The notes under the pieces: model-generated
What the model was told of the DNA's origin: nothing
Seen by the model: the letters and a program-made list of their open reading frames with translations, nothing else
The model's database searches: none
Part shown: positions 12,483-22,669 of the stretch, piece by piece
How positions within the stretch are numbered: the stretch's first letter is position 1
How the letters are laid out: the number at the start of each line of letters is the position of its first letter
Program-made: the position numbers and the translations under genes
Source of the DNA: an uncultured Bartonella sp.
GTDB lineage: Bacteria; Pseudomonadota; Alphaproteobacteria; Rhizobiales; Rhizobiaceae
DNA: 64,000 nt
Direction of reading: 5' to 3'
Assembly (NCBI GenBank): GCA_946478235.1
Contig: CAMLBF010000009.1
Coordinates: 1-64,000 of the forward strand

Positions 12483-12519
12483 AAAAGGCTGCGTTTGGGA
12501 GAACGCGCCTTTTCTTTTT
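12483..12519 (+). terminator. Orphan plus-strand intrinsic terminator
   Basis: AAAAGGC-T-GCGTT (12483-12495) pairs with AACGC-GCCTTTT (12502-12513) around TGGGAG, then CTTTTTA. It lies in the 585-bp gap 12334-12918 between two leftward genes, so no plus-strand gene ends at it. Upstream are a 14-bp palindrome (AAGACATATGTCTT, 12443-12456) and a purine-rich GGGAGGGAGGAG run (12471-12482). It may end a short RNA, or a leader of a lost gene. The rest of the gap is AT-rich with nothing else clear. Confidence 0.6.
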
Positions 12520-12918
12520 ATGCTTTATGTACGTAATCGCTCTCAAGCCATACAGTTAGGTATGGACGTTATAACAACCCGATAATGGCGTTCATTTCAG
12601 CCCATCAAGTTGCTGTTTTTCAAGAGTGATCGTATTCTATAACCAATATATTCAAGAATACTAACAGCACACTATTACTGTAAACTTGCATAATATTTTT
12701 TGTTTTATAAGTAAAATTAAATCTTTTTATCAACTTTAATAAAAAATTTTTATGCAAAAATATCGTAAAAAATATGAATTTATTATCCCATTATCATATC
12801 AAAACGATAACGTTCCACTCATGGGTTTTCACCAAAATTTTTGTCAGTTTTTGCCAAACATCAAGCGAATATCATTATGCTAGCATTCGCTAACATTGTG
12901 ATCCGACATGCTACTCGC

Positions 12919-13704
12919 TTAATAGTGAGAACTACCATCAGCTTTTGGCACATCTGCTAGTATAACTTTAACATTTTGCTCTTCAAAGTGTGATTTATCC
13001 TGCTGAGACATACCGCTGTCGCTGATAAGTGTCCAATTCGCTGGAAAATCTGCCCAGCAATGCTGTTCAGCACGATTAATTTTATGGCTATCAGCCAACA
13101 CAACTGTTTTTGCCGCACGCCTCATCATCGCATCTTTCAGCACAATCTGGTCCAGACTGGCTTCACATAGCCCTCGACCGGCAACCACACCGTCAGCGCT
13201 TGTAAAGAAAATATCAGCGGTCAAATGTTCAAGATTTTTTAATGCCAAAGCGCCAAAAATGCTCATACTCGTATTACGGCATTTGCCCCCCAGAATGATC
13301 AGATCAAGATGGGGCGCCCCTTCAAGAATAGGTACCAGCATAAGATTATTGGTGATGATATGTAACTTACGCTCAACCAATAAATGGCCGAGCGCGCAAA
13401 TACTTGATCCTGCATCAAGCATAATTGTATCGCCATCATGGATAAGCTCATTAGCAATAGCGGCAATGGCCCGCTTATTGACGCCATAATGTTCCATGCG
13501 TTCAACATAGGACATTTCTGGCGCAGCATGATTTAAGACGGCGCCACCATATGTTCTTTGAATATGGCCATGTTGTTGAAGGAACTGTAAATCACGGCGG
13601 ATCGTAGATGCCGAAACACCAAACTGTTCCGAGAGGTTATCGACATTGGCTGCCTCCATCGTTATTGCCTTGATGAGGTGAGCCAGACGTTCCTTCCTGT
13701 TCAT
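12919..13704 (-). CDS. DeoR-family transcriptional regulator of the threonate unit
   Basis: The 261-residue protein has a DeoR-type N-terminal helix-turn-helix (about residues 5-60, with DNLSEQFGVSASTIRRDLQFLQQHG) and a sugar-phosphate-isomerase-like effector domain (TIMLDAGSSICALGH ... IILGGKCRN). Such repressors respond to phosphorylated sugar intermediates. The start is the ATG at 13704, preceded by AAGAGAA; residues upstream in the frame are not family-like. It is last in the leftward order kdgT - kinase - pdxA2 - deoR and probably controls them. A terminator stands immediately before its start codon. Confidence 0.9.
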   Translation of the reverse strand: MNRKERLAHLIKAITMEAANVDNLSEQFGVSASTIRRDLQFLQQHGHIQRTYGGAVLNHAAPEMSYVERMEHYGVNKRAIAAIANELIHDGDTIMLDAGSSICALGHLLVERKLHIITNNLMLVPILEGAPHLDLIILGGKCRNTSMSIFGALALKNLEHLTADIFFTSADGVVAGRGLCEASLDQIVLKDAMMRRAAKTVVLADSHKINRAEQHCWADFPANWTLISDSGMSQQDKSHFEEQNVKVILADVPKADGSSHY

Positions 13705-13724
13705 AATAATTCTCTTATAAAAAC

Positions 13725-13765
13725 AAGCAGTCCGGATTTTCCGGGGATCCAAACCCAGACTGCTT
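13725..13765 (-). terminator. Intrinsic terminator/attenuator between pdxA2 and deoR
   Basis: On the minus strand AAGCAGTC pairs with GACTGCTT (13758-13765 and 13725-13732) around an inner CCGG...CCGG stem, followed by GTTTTTATAA. The T tract ends about 15 bases before the deoR start codon and runs into its ribosome-binding site. It should end most operon transcripts before deoR, leaving deoR to read-through. Confidence 0.7.
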
Positions 13766-13905
13766 TTACTTAATTCTGTAATAATAAACCAATTTAATTC
13801 ATAAACCGATTTTTATGCAATCAATATATCTTATAAAAAGATAATGTGATTTTGGTTTATACTTTTATGCATAAGCCATACAGAATAAAGTTATAAGAGT
13901 ATTTC

Positions 13906-14898
13906 TTAATTTCTCGGTGCCAAATCGGCAGCTTGACGCAATGCCTCAACCAAAGAACGTTCATCTGCAATGCCTTTGCCAGCAATATCAAATGCCGTTC
14001 CATGATCCACAGATGTCCGGATAACCGGTAGACCAACTGTGATGTTGACGCCGTTTTCCAAGCCCAATACCTTGACTGGAATATGCCCCTGATCGTGGTA
14101 CATAGCCACAACCATGTCATAATCACCACGCCCTGCAAGGTAGAACAATGTATCCCCTGGTAACGGGCCAACAACATTCCAGCCTTTTTCCTGACATGCT
14201 TTAACAGCAGGCACAATTTTAGCTTCTTCTTCGCCATAACCGAACAGGCCATGTTCACCAGCATGCGGATTGATTGCGCAAACGGCAATTTTCGGATTTT
14301 CCATACCGCGTTTTACCAGAACATCGTGACCACGAGCGATAACACGTTCTACCAAACCTGGTTCAATTTTAGCCACCGCATCAATAAGACCGATATGAGT
14401 GGTAACGTGGATCACTCTTAATTTCGGCGTAACCAACATCATGGAAACTTCAGGCGTATTTGTTAAATGTGCCAAAAGCTCGGTATGGCCAGGAAACTTA
14501 TGATCTGCGGCATGTAAAGCTTCTTTACACAAAGGCGCTGTACAAATTGCTTGCGCTTTACCGTCGATAACAATTTCTGCGGCTTTTTTAATGTATTGAT
14601 AGGCAGCTTCACCAGACTCTTTCAAAACAACACCAAATGGGTGGTCTTCTTTAAGAAGTTTGAGATCAATACAATCAACAACACCAAATTTTGGGTCAGC
14701 ATCTTCAATGCGGTCGATAGCTCTTACGGTTAAGTTGGTATGGACGATTTTGCCAACCTGCTCCAACCGCTTGGCGTCGCCAATAACAACCGGCTCGCAC
14801 ATATTGTATACTTCGGCATTACCCAATGCTTTCATGATCACCTCTGGTCCGATACCAGACGGATCACCCATTGTAATCACGACTCTTGGTCTACTCAT
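13906..14898 (-). CDS. pdxA2: PdxA2-type 4-phosphothreonate dehydrogenase
   Basis: The 330-residue protein belongs to the PdxA family: ITMGDPSGIGPEVI near the N-terminus, FPGHTELLAHLT, the metal-binding histidine context VIHVTTHIGL, NPHAGEHGLFG and MYHDQGHIPVK. Classical PdxA makes pyridoxine precursors. PdxA2 oxidises D-threonate 4-phosphate (or a close isomer) to dihydroxyacetone phosphate and CO2. The four-carbon acid sugar kinase whose stop overlaps this start codon by one base (TAATG), plus a KdgT-type permease and a DeoR regulator, favour the PdxA2 role. A vitamin B6 role is not excluded by sequence alone. Confidence 0.87.
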   Translation of the reverse strand: MSRPRVVITMGDPSGIGPEVIMKALGNAEVYNMCEPVVIGDAKRLEQVGKIVHTNLTVRAIDRIEDADPKFGVVDCIDLKLLKEDHPFGVVLKESGEAAYQYIKKAAEIVIDGKAQAICTAPLCKEALHAADHKFPGHTELLAHLTNTPEVSMMLVTPKLRVIHVTTHIGLIDAVAKIEPGLVERVIARGHDVLVKRGMENPKIAVCAINPHAGEHGLFGYGEEEAKIVPAVKACQEKGWNVVGPLPGDTLFYLAGRGDYDMVVAMYHDQGHIPVKVLGLENGVNITVGLPVIRTSVDHGTAFDIAGKGIADERSLVEALRQAADLAPRN

Positions 14899-16151
14899 TA
14901 AAGTTTTCCTTCTTTTCTAATCAGGGTTAGCCGGTCAAAAATACGCACAAGACTGTTCTCGTCGCCAAAAGCACCGGCTTTTGTAGCAACAGGAACTTTG
15001 GTTTCTCCGCGTGTTAGACCCAAAGAAACCCCAGCTTCAATTTCATCGCTTAATTCAATGCCATTTATGCCGAAGGAATCCATCAAAAAGCTAGCTGTCT
15101 CGCCGCCTGTTGCGGCAAAACCTGCAAGATGAGGCGCAACATTTTTTAAAACGTTGCTCAAGTTTTTAGCCAATTGTGACCCCATAGACATATCGATATT
15201 TTCACCCATAGTGATTTCTACCAAGATGTCACCACTATTTTGCAATGTTTGCGAAATATTATTGGCAATTTCATCCAACTCTGCACCACCGGATAGCAGA
15301 AGCTCAGGTGAAATAGGAAAATGTTTTACATCCCGTGTCGATAGCAATTCTTTTGCCGCGCAGCGTGACGCATTGGCCAATGAGCCAACAACGATCATGA
15401 CACCGCCATCCATTCTTACTGCCGTTTGCGCATCACGTGGTGCTAATGCACAACGTGCGGCAAATGCGTGCGCAAGACCTGCACTACCAATGAAAAAGTG
15501 TGATGCGTCCGCACGCGAAAACACTGAAGCAATACGCTGCAAGTCTTCTTCTGTTTCGGCATCAAAAATAAACACTGGATAATCGGCGCTATTTTCCAAC
15601 TCTGCAATATATTGCGAAAGAGTTTCTTCTGAACTGCGCAATTTATCCAAGCCTATCACAAATGCAGTGAGACCTGCATCTTCAACGATCTGCTTCATAT
15701 CTGAAGTAGGATAGGTATGGTCGCGTTGCCAAAGCTCTGTGCTTTCCAATGGCACACCATTGACAATGATCTTACCACCCTTGGTGATACGGCCAGTTGC
15801 TGGAAAAGCAGGTGCTAGAACACCAATGCCACGCCCTGTCTTTTTCTTCAAAAACTGCGCAGTTTGCGCAATAATTGCTGCTGGTTGACCGCGCAATGTC
15901 GAGTCAATTTTGCAGAAAAGAAATACACCTTCAGACCATAGGTTTTCCAAACACTTTTCCTGAAGAGCCGCGCTATCCTTAGAAGGCAGTTCACGACCAT
16001 CTGTATTAAAGGAAAAGATCTGGGTACGGTTTTCTTTTGAAGGGAAAGTCGTACCCCAACCCACTGTAGCCTCTGTGCCACGCCGACAATAGGCAATGGC
16101 ACAATCGGCGGCACCTGTCAGATCATCTGCTAGGATAAGCCAGTTTTTCAT
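14898..16151 (-). CDS. dtnK: Four-carbon acid sugar kinase (DUF1537), probable D-threonate kinase
   Basis: The 417-residue protein has the two-domain DUF1537 layout: N-terminal substrate domain starting LILADDLTGAADCAIAY with KIDSTLRGQP, and C-terminal nucleotide-binding domain with GGETASFLMDSFG and SLGLTRGE. Members phosphorylate D-threonate, L-threonate or 3-oxo-tetronates. A kinase directly followed by pdxA2, with no ltnD, otnC or otnI nearby, matches the D-threonate pathway described for Salmonella and Cupriavidus. The family is certain; the D-threonate call is inference from neighbours. Confidence 0.86.
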   Translation of the reverse strand: MKNWLILADDLTGAADCAIAYCRRGTEATVGWGTTFPSKENRTQIFSFNTDGRELPSKDSAALQEKCLENLWSEGVFLFCKIDSTLRGQPAAIIAQTAQFLKKKTGRGIGVLAPAFPATGRITKGGKIIVNGVPLESTELWQRDHTYPTSDMKQIVEDAGLTAFVIGLDKLRSSEETLSQYIAELENSADYPVFIFDAETEEDLQRIASVFSRADASHFFIGSAGLAHAFAARCALAPRDAQTAVRMDGGVMIVVGSLANASRCAAKELLSTRDVKHFPISPELLLSGGAELDEIANNISQTLQNSGDILVEITMGENIDMSMGSQLAKNLSNVLKNVAPHLAGFAATGGETASFLMDSFGINGIELSDEIEAGVSLGLTRGETKVPVATKAGAFGDENSLVRIFDRLTLIRKEGKL

Positions 16152-16167
16152 AAAACAGCCCCTTTAA

Positions 16168-17151
16168 TTATAAGCCGGTTTCTTCATTTGGTTCTGCTTC
16201 TGGCCTACCAAATTTCTTCGAAACCCAAGCTGTCAAAAATGGCACAAGAACTGTTGTAATAACCACGCAGGCTGCAACCAACATTGTAGCCGGACCAGCA
16301 GCTGCTGCATAAGCTGGATTGGCTGCTGCAACAATGGCAGGAACAGCAGCGGCATTACCTGCGGTAGATGCGGCTGCAACACCAGCAACACCAGTACCAC
16401 CTGTTAATCTGTCAGCAAAGAAAAGTGGGATACCGGTAACAATAACAACACCAACACCCATAGCAAGACCAAGCAAACCAGCATGCCAAACCTTGGATAA
16501 ATCAAGTGAAGCACCAAGAGCAAAAGCAAAGAAAGGAATCATAACGCCACTTGCCTTACCCAAGAACTCACGCATTTCTTTGTCGAGATTACCCAAAATC
16601 ATACCGACAACCAATGGCAGAATGCTGCCAACAAGAGCTTGCCAAGGAAATGCTGCAAGACCAGCAACACCCAAAGTAACCATGGTCAAGAATGGACCAG
16701 ATTCAAGACACATAATGGTGTAAGCACCAACATCACGTGGACGACCATATTGCCCCATCAACGCCATATAAAGACCGCCATTGGTATCATTAAGCGAAGC
16801 AACCAGCGCAAGCGTAGAAATACCAATGAAAACACCCGAACTAACCGGCGCTTCGCCTAAGAAACGTCCGGCGATAACACCAACAATGATAGCAACGCCA
16901 ACTTTTACGACAAACAATGTGCCGCCTTTTTTAATGATATAAGGCGCAGCCTTAAAATTGATACTTGCGCCCATACATACATAAAATACCGCAAGAATCG
17001 GCAGTGACCCCTTAAACAAAGCCCCAGTAAACGAACCAAAGAATGTTGGTGCATCAGGGCAAAAAGTGGCAATTAACGCCCCTATCAACAATGGCACAAC
17101 CATCATGCCACCAGGTACTTTTTCTATCCCACGTTTGATCGGAATTTGCAT
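16168..17151 (-). CDS. kdgT: KdgT-type 2-keto-3-deoxygluconate permease-like transporter
   Basis: The 327-residue protein is a ten-helix inner-membrane carrier of the KDGT family ([26 protein letters not shown], then many hydrophobic segments and repeated Ala/Gly-rich helices such as [14 protein letters not shown]). Family members import sugar acids by proton symport. Its place ahead of a D-threonate kinase suggests D-threonate or a related four-carbon acid as substrate. The ATG at 17151 follows a strong GGAGGA site, which settles the start against the frame open to 17193. It is the first gene of the catabolic unit. Confidence 0.9.
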   Translation of the reverse strand: MQIPIKRGIEKVPGGMMVVPLLIGALIATFCPDAPTFFGSFTGALFKGSLPILAVFYVCMGASINFKAAPYIIKKGGTLFVVKVGVAIIVGVIAGRFLGEAPVSSGVFIGISTLALVASLNDTNGGLYMALMGQYGRPRDVGAYTIMCLESGPFLTMVTLGVAGLAAFPWQALVGSILPLVVGMILGNLDKEMREFLGKASGVMIPFFAFALGASLDLSKVWHAGLLGLAMGVGVVIVTGIPLFFADRLTGGTGVAGVAAASTAGNAAAVPAIVAAANPAYAAAAGPATMLVAACVVITTVLVPFLTAWVSKKFGRPEAEPNEETGL

Positions 17152-17186
17152 CTTATGTCCTCCAAAAATTGCGCCCCTCAATAATC

Positions 17187-17324
17187 TGCGCAATGAACTG
17201 ATGATGGTTGTTTTTTGCGCAAATTGCGCAATTAGTCAAACAAAATCGCACAAAATTTAACAAATATGCGCAATTAGAGCATTTTATTCCGTAAAAATTG
17301 TATATTTTGCGCAAACTCGTTAAA
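17187..17324. promoter_or_regulatory. Cluster of TTGCGCAA motifs upstream of kdgT
   Basis: The 537-bp gap 17152-17688 upstream of the threonate unit has TGCGCAA at 17187, palindromic TTGCGCAA at 17215-17222, 17224-17231 and 17317-17324, and TGCGCAA at 17267 and 17541. The longer TGCGCAATTAG occurs at 17225 and 17267, 42 bp apart. Repeated, helically phased palindromes in front of an operon with its own DeoR regulator look like operator sites; binding by that regulator is inferred. I see no gene in the gap. Confidence 0.6.
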
Positions 17325-17688
17325 CGTGTGAGCGATAATGCAAATGCTCAATTATCGTTTTTTGCGCCGCTCTATATTGTGCCCTTAATAACGATAGAGA
17401 CCGAATAAAATCTAATAATTTCAAAGCATAACAAAGATTGCATATCTGTTTTTAGCAAAACGTCTGCTGCCAAGTTATATGCAGGTTGCGCATGATTTTT
17501 TGCGAAGAAAATGCATAAAACACGGTAGAATAGATCAGAATGCGCAATTTATGATTGTTTTAACGATGTACAATAAATCTGGGGAATTTTGATGAATCTA
17601 TCCTGTAAGCACAGATTTTTTCATCAATTAGATCAAAATCTCTTAGAAAAAATCAGTCACAAATCACAAAACCGAACGCTTAACGCTA

Positions 17689-18852
17689 TCAATCAGCCAA
17701 CGCTGTTATGATATGATCTAAAACAATTCTGCCCTGTTTGGTTGCCCGAAGACGCGTGTTACCAACTGATTCGATAAGGCCATCCTGTTGTAACAGACTG
17801 ATGGTTTTTGCATTAAGACTATGCCCTGCCAATTTTTCATAACCGACAAGATCCAAACCTTCATAAAGACGAAGCCCCATAAGCAACATTTCTTGTGCCT
17901 GTTCACTTAATGTCAAATGTTCTTCCTCAACAATACCATGCCCCTGCTGTTCGACAAGAGAAAGCCATTGTTCGGGCAGTTTTTCGGTTATCGTCACTAA
18001 TCTGGTTTTACCGTTGTTTTCATGGGAGGCTGGCATAAATCGCCCATGCGCCCCAGCCCCGATGCCAACATATTGCTGATAACGCCAATATAGAAGATTA
18101 TGTTGCGACTCAGCCCCTGGAACAGCATGATTAGAAATCTCATAGGCGGGTAAGCCACAATCTGCCGTGATATTCTGTGTCAGCTCATAAAGGTCGGCCG
18201 CTAGTTCCGGATCAGGCAATTGAAATTTTCCTGCTTCATACAACCTATGAAAAGCCGTCCCCTCTTCAATGGTCAATTGGTAAAGCGAAAGGTGATCGGC
18301 AGCAAGATCAATTGCCTGCCGAAGCTCATGTTCCCAAGCACCCAATGTTTGGCCGGGACGGGCATATATCAGATCGAATGACAGCCGAGGAAAAATCTTC
18401 CGTGCAAGTTCGATCGCATATAGAGCCTGTTTTACATCATGAATACGGCCAAGTCTTTTCAACTCTGCGTCGTCCAGTGATTGAACGCCAAGCGAAAGAC
18501 GATTGACGCCAGCCGCGCGATACCCAAGAAACCTATCGGCTTCTACACTGGACGGGTTGGCTTCCATGGTAATTTCAGCATTTTCTGCAATAGGCCAATT
18601 GCGGTCAACGGCCTGCAAAATTGCATCTAACGTTGCAGGAGCCATTAATGAGGGCGTGCCGCCGCCAATAAAAACACTGGTAACTTTTCGGTCGCCTGTG
18701 AGCTGGCGCATTGTTTCCATTTCACGCGTAAAACCAGCAACAAAACGCGGCTCGTCCACACCCTTCATGCGTACATGGGAATTAAAGTCACAATAAGGGC
18801 ATTTGGCAGCACAAAATGGCCAATGGATATAAACGCCAAAAGGTTCGGTCAT
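17689..18852 (-). CDS. hemW: Radical SAM heme chaperone HemW
   Basis: The 387-residue protein starts [21 protein letters not shown], with the radical-SAM CxxxCxxC at C14, C18 and C21. It also has [10 protein letters not shown] and the HemW C-terminal domain. HemW was long annotated as oxygen-independent coproporphyrinogen oxidase but acts as a heme-binding chaperone. Its start overlaps the rdgB stop by 4 bases, so the two are co-translated. The unit order rdgB-hemW downstream of rph is common in this group. Confidence 0.94.
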   Translation of the reverse strand: MTEPFGVYIHWPFCAAKCPYCDFNSHVRMKGVDEPRFVAGFTREMETMRQLTGDRKVTSVFIGGGTPSLMAPATLDAILQAVDRNWPIAENAEITMEANPSSVEADRFLGYRAAGVNRLSLGVQSLDDAELKRLGRIHDVKQALYAIELARKIFPRLSFDLIYARPGQTLGAWEHELRQAIDLAADHLSLYQLTIEEGTAFHRLYEAGKFQLPDPELAADLYELTQNITADCGLPAYEISNHAVPGAESQHNLLYWRYQQYVGIGAGAHGRFMPASHENNGKTRLVTITEKLPEQWLSLVEQQGHGIVEEEHLTLSEQAQEMLLMGLRLYEGLDLVGYEKLAGHSLNAKTISLLQQDGLIESVGNTRLRATKQGRIVLDHIITALAD

Positions 18853-19496
18853 ACTTTTTGCAGCAACTCTTCAGCAAAAAGTTTAAAGGCACGTGCCCGA
18901 TGGGATAAGGCTGTTTTGTCACCCGGTTTCCAGCCGTGTTTTTCCTGTGCGGTCATTTGACCAAATGTTTTTTCATAACCTTCTGGTTGAAAAATAGGGT
19001 CAAAACCAAAGCCGTCATCACCACGTGGCGGCCATACTAAGGTACCTTCAATTTCACCACGAAAATATTCTGCGTGACCATCTGGCCAAGCAAGACATAA
19101 AACCGAAACAAAACGGCCATGTCGCTTATCTGGTGTTGTCGCACCAGCTTTTTCCAATGCGTCTTCAACCTTTTGCATGGCTTTATCAAAATCACGGTGG
19201 CCGTCTGGTTGAATAGCCCAATCAGCCGTATAAACACCTGGGGCTTTATCAAGCGCATCGGCTTCAAGCCCAGAATCGTCGGACAATGCAGGCAAGCCTG
19301 TTGCTTTGGCAGCAGAAAACGCCTTGATATAGGCGTTTTCCTCAAATTGCGTGCCGGTTTCTGCTGGTTCAGGCAAACCGAGCTCTCCAGCAGAGGTTGT
19401 CTCAAAGCCAAAAGGACCGATAAGATCTGCTATTTCACGCAATTTACCAGCATTATGTGTTGCCACAACCAGCTTTTTCCCTTCAAGCTTTCTCAT
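18849..19496 (-). CDS. rdgB: XTP/dITP diphosphatase (Ham1/RdgB)
   Basis: The 215-residue protein has the family start [21 protein letters not shown], the motif [19 protein letters not shown], and the C-terminal [18 protein letters not shown]. RdgB hydrolyses non-canonical purine nucleoside triphosphates (XTP, dITP) to monophosphates, keeping them out of DNA. It lies between rph (11 bp away) and hemW (4-bp overlap) in one leftward unit. Confidence 0.96.
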   Translation of the reverse strand: MRKLEGKKLVVATHNAGKLREIADLIGPFGFETTSAGELGLPEPAETGTQFEENAYIKAFSAAKATGLPALSDDSGLEADALDKAPGVYTADWAIQPDGHRDFDKAMQKVEDALEKAGATTPDKRHGRFVSVLCLAWPDGHAEYFRGEIEGTLVWPPRGDDGFGFDPIFQPEGYEKTFGQMTAQEKHGWKPGDKTALSHRARAFKLFAEELLQKV

Positions 19497-19507
19497 AGAC
19501 CTAACCT

Positions 19508-20227
19508 TTATTCTGCAATTGCTTTCTTCTGTAATTCTATCAAGTGATGGATACCACCTTTAGCAAGCCCCATGAGTGTGGAAAATTCCGTCTCTGTAAA
19601 TGGCTCACCTTCTGCAGTGCCCTGAATTTCTACAATACCACCTTTGCCGGTCATCACAAAATTGGAATCTGTTTCTGCGTTGGAGTCTTCCGCATAATCC
19701 AAATCCAGCACTGGTGTACCTTGATAAATACCACAGGAAACAGCTGCGACATGATCTTTCAACACTTTATCGCGCAGCACCATTTGGCGTGTTTCCATCC
19801 AACCAAGGCAATCATATAATGCCACCCATGCACCAGTGATAGAGGCTGTTCGTGTGCCACCATCTGCTTGAACAACATCACAATCAATTGTTATTTGCAT
19901 CTCGCCCAGTGCTTTAAGGTCTACCACCGCACGCAAGGAACGGCTAATGAGGCGCTGTATTTCCATTGTACGGCCACCTTGCTTACCAGAAGCGGCCTCA
20001 CGGCGCATTCTCTCACCAGTGGAGCGTGGCAGCATACCATATTCTGCGGTAACCCAGCCTTTGCCAGAATTGCGCATCCATGTTGGAACACGTTCTTCAA
20101 GACTTGCTGTACACAATACATGCGTGTCTCCGAATTTTACTAAGCATGATCCTTCAGCATGTTTATTAACGTGGCGCTCAAATGAAACAGAACGCATCTC
20201 ATTGGCTGCACGATTGGATGGACGCAT
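19508..20227 (-). CDS. rph: Ribonuclease PH
   Basis: The 239-residue protein is a full-length RNase PH, the phosphorolytic exonuclease that trims tRNA 3' ends. Landmarks are [27 protein letters not shown], the phosphate/RNA-binding segment [30 protein letters not shown] and [19 protein letters not shown]. The ATG at 20227 follows GAAAGGAAAA; five extra codons upstream are not needed. It is divergent from hrcA with 106 bp between, as in many Hyphomicrobiales. Confidence 0.97.
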   Translation of the reverse strand: MRPSNRAANEMRSVSFERHVNKHAEGSCLVKFGDTHVLCTASLEERVPTWMRNSGKGWVTAEYGMLPRSTGERMRREAASGKQGGRTMEIQRLISRSLRAVVDLKALGEMQITIDCDVVQADGGTRTASITGAWVALYDCLGWMETRQMVLRDKVLKDHVAAVSCGIYQGTPVLDLDYAEDSNAETDSNFVMTGKGGIVEIQGTAEGEPFTETEFSTLMGLAKGGIHHLIELQKKAIAE

Positions 20228-20333
20228 AACTTTTCCTTTCAAGAATATCTTTTTTGGCTTCTTTAGACTATTTGACCCAGCTTTGGCAAAACTTATATAA
20301 AGGGCAACGAGTTTTCATAATTGAAGTGAAACA

Positions 20334-21404
20334 ATGAAACGAAATTTCATTCCTGATGAACTGAAAGGTCTTGATGAACGATCACGCGATATTTTCCGTC
20401 GCATCGTTGAAACCTATCTGAGCGAAGGTGATCCTGTTGGCTCACGCAATTTGTCGCGCCAACTGCCACACAGTCTTTCGCCTGCAACAATACGCTCGGT
20501 CATGAGTGACCTTGAGCATCTCGGGCTAATCTATTCGCCGCATATTTCAGCCGGCCGCATTCCGACACAATCGGGCTTAAGATTTTTTGTCGATGCGTTT
20601 ATCGAGGTTGGGGACCTGCCCTCCGATGAACGTAAAGCCATTGAAGCACGTGTTGAAGAAGCTGGACACGCCCAATCTGTTGAACAGTTTTTAACAGAAG
20701 CCAGCCAAATTCTATCAGGCTTGTCACGCGGTGCGGGTTTGGTTTTAGCCACCAAAAATGAAGGTACCCTAAAACATATTGAGTTTGTAAGGCTTGATAC
20801 CGCACGTGCGCTTGCCGTGCTGGTGACGCAGAAAGGTGATGTTGAAAACCGCATCATCACTTTACCTGAAGGGGTGACCCATTCCCAGTTGAGTGAGGCA
20901 ACCAATTTTCTAAATGCTCATATCCAAGGGCGCACGCTAAACGAAGCAAAGGTAGAAATTACGCGTCTGCGCGAAGAAACAAAAGCAGCTTTGGATGAAC
21001 TGTCGCAACATTTGGTAGATGCCGGATTGGCCGTATGGGGGGGTGAAGACAAGGGGCATAAAACGCAACTTATCGTTCGTGGCCGTGGCAATCTTTTGGA
21101 AGATGTAAAAGCAACCGAAGATCTTGAAAGACTAAGACATTTGTTTGATGATCTGGAAACCCGTGAAAGCATGATGCAATTGCTTGATCTTGCCGAAGAA
21201 GGCTCAGGGGTGCGTATTTTTATTGGTTCGGAAAACAAGCTCTTTTCATTATCTGGCTCATCATTGGTTGTTGCGCCATATTGTGATTCAAACCAGCATG
21301 TGATTGGAGCGCTTGGCGTGATTGGACCAACCAGACTGAACTATGCTCGCATTGTACCGATGGTGGATTATACAGCACAACTTGTTTCGCGCCTTCTCAA
21401 ATGA
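20334..21404 (+). CDS. hrcA: Heat-inducible transcription repressor HrcA
   Basis: The 356-residue protein has the N-terminal winged helix ([30 protein letters not shown] ... [18 protein letters not shown]) and the HrcA C-terminal domain. HrcA represses groESL and related heat-shock genes by binding CIRCE; I found no CIRCE element in this window. In relatives hrcA is usually followed directly by grpE. Here 4.2 kb with four other genes separates them. Confidence 0.96.
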   Translation: MKRNFIPDELKGLDERSRDIFRRIVETYLSEGDPVGSRNLSRQLPHSLSPATIRSVMSDLEHLGLIYSPHISAGRIPTQSGLRFFVDAFIEVGDLPSDERKAIEARVEEAGHAQSVEQFLTEASQILSGLSRGAGLVLATKNEGTLKHIEFVRLDTARALAVLVTQKGDVENRIITLPEGVTHSQLSEATNFLNAHIQGRTLNEAKVEITRLREETKAALDELSQHLVDAGLAVWGGEDKGHKTQLIVRGRGNLLEDVKATEDLERLRHLFDDLETRESMMQLLDLAEEGSGVRIFIGSENKLFSLSGSSLVVAPYCDSNQHVIGALGVIGPTRLNYARIVPMVDYTAQLVSRLLK

Positions 21405-21553
21405 TAGCCCAAAACGAAAAGCTATAGATTCCAGCTGTTATATCGTTTAGAGATCACTTGAGAATTATGATTTATTTGCAATTGATTGCCTGAATGGTTA
21501 TTGAATTAAACCGATTTGCAGCTTTCAAGAAAATGTTGAAGAAAGCAATATAT

Positions 21554-22621
21554 ATGAAGTCAGCTTTTTTTAACCTCGTTATTTTCTTTTGTGTTTTGTT
21601 GTCATCATTTGCAGCGAAGGCAGAACCTGCCAATATTACTGTTGCTCTGGCGCGCAATACAACAACAGCGGCTGAAGAAACATTTACTTATGCCGTGCCT
21701 AAACAATTGCATTATTTTGCTGAAGAAAACATCAACCCCACACTGTTATATACGGATGGTTCAACAGCCGCATTGCAAGCCGTTGCAACGGGTTCTGCCG
21801 ATATAGCCTATGCATCATCGGCCAATATTGCTGCCGCTATTGATAAAGGCGTTCCGTTAATTGCATTTGCAGGCATTACAATTAAGTGGCCATATTTTAT
21901 TGCTGTTCCGAAAGATTCTTCCATTCAAACAATCAAGGATCTCAAAGGAAAACGGGTTGGCGTGGTTAGTCTTGCATCTGCTTCTTATGCAGATTTACGG
22001 GCAACTTTGAAAATTGCCGGTCTTACCGAAGATGATGTTACAATTATACCGGTTGGCGCTGGTGCAAGGGCGGCTGCCGCTTTGAATGCCGGTGATGTTG
22101 ATGCTGTTGACAGCTATTCTGACAGTTTCACAATCATGCGCCAGCACGGTGTTGCATTCAAGCTGTTACAAAGACCAGAACAAATGGACAGACTTTTCAG
22201 TGTCACCATGGTGACAAGCAAAAAGCTGTTTAAAGAAAAGCCACAAGAACTCGTGCAGTTTGCCCGTGCCGCCTATAAAGGCATTATTTACACAAAACTT
22301 TACCCTGATAGTGCGATGAAGCTTTCTTTCAAAGAATTTCCGCAGCTATTGGGGGCGGATGATCCGGAAAGCAGCGAGGCAAAAAATACTTCGGAAGCTA
22401 TGGCTATAGCCCTTGGCGACTCTATACCGGCTGATAAACCAGATCCGACAACATGGGGCGAATGGCTCAATATTCCTGATGACCGGTGGCAGGCGGTTTT
22501 GGCTTTTGCCCATGAAACAGGCTCGACAGAAAAATTGCTAACCGTTAATGATGTTTGGGATAGTTCACTTATGTTAGATATTTATCATTTTGATATAAAT
22601 TCTATTATAGAACATCCCTAA
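21554..22621 (+). CDS. ABC transporter substrate-binding protein, NMT1/SsuA-like
   Basis: The 355-residue form begins with a signal peptide (MKSAFFNLVIFFCVLLSSFAAKA, cleavage before EPANI). The mature part is an NMT1/SsuA-type binding protein (YTDGSTAALQAVATGSADIAYASSANIAAAI; LKGKRVGVVSLASASYADLRATL). The frame is open from 21494, so 20 more residues are possible; I prefer 21554 because it gives a standard signal peptide. The gene heads an SBP-ATPase-permease set of the nitrate/sulfonate/taurine importer family. The ligand could be a sulfonate, a pyrimidine or another small anion and is not determinable here. Confidence 0.85.
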   Translation: MKSAFFNLVIFFCVLLSSFAAKAEPANITVALARNTTTAAEETFTYAVPKQLHYFAEENINPTLLYTDGSTAALQAVATGSADIAYASSANIAAAIDKGVPLIAFAGITIKWPYFIAVPKDSSIQTIKDLKGKRVGVVSLASASYADLRATLKIAGLTEDDVTIIPVGAGARAAAALNAGDVDAVDSYSDSFTIMRQHGVAFKLLQRPEQMDRLFSVTMVTSKKLFKEKPQELVQFARAAYKGIIYTKLYPDSAMKLSFKEFPQLLGADDPESSEAKNTSEAMAIALGDSIPADKPDPTTWGEWLNIPDDRWQAVLAFAHETGSTEKLLTVNDVWDSSLMLDIYHFDINSIIEHP

Positions 22622-22669
22622 CAGGTCAAATGCCCTATCAAATATCTTTGAAAACTGGAAAAAATATCA

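Noticed and set aside
21405..21553. Possible extended N-terminus of the SsuA-like protein
   Set aside because: The extra residues disturb the signal peptide; the later ATG is more typical.
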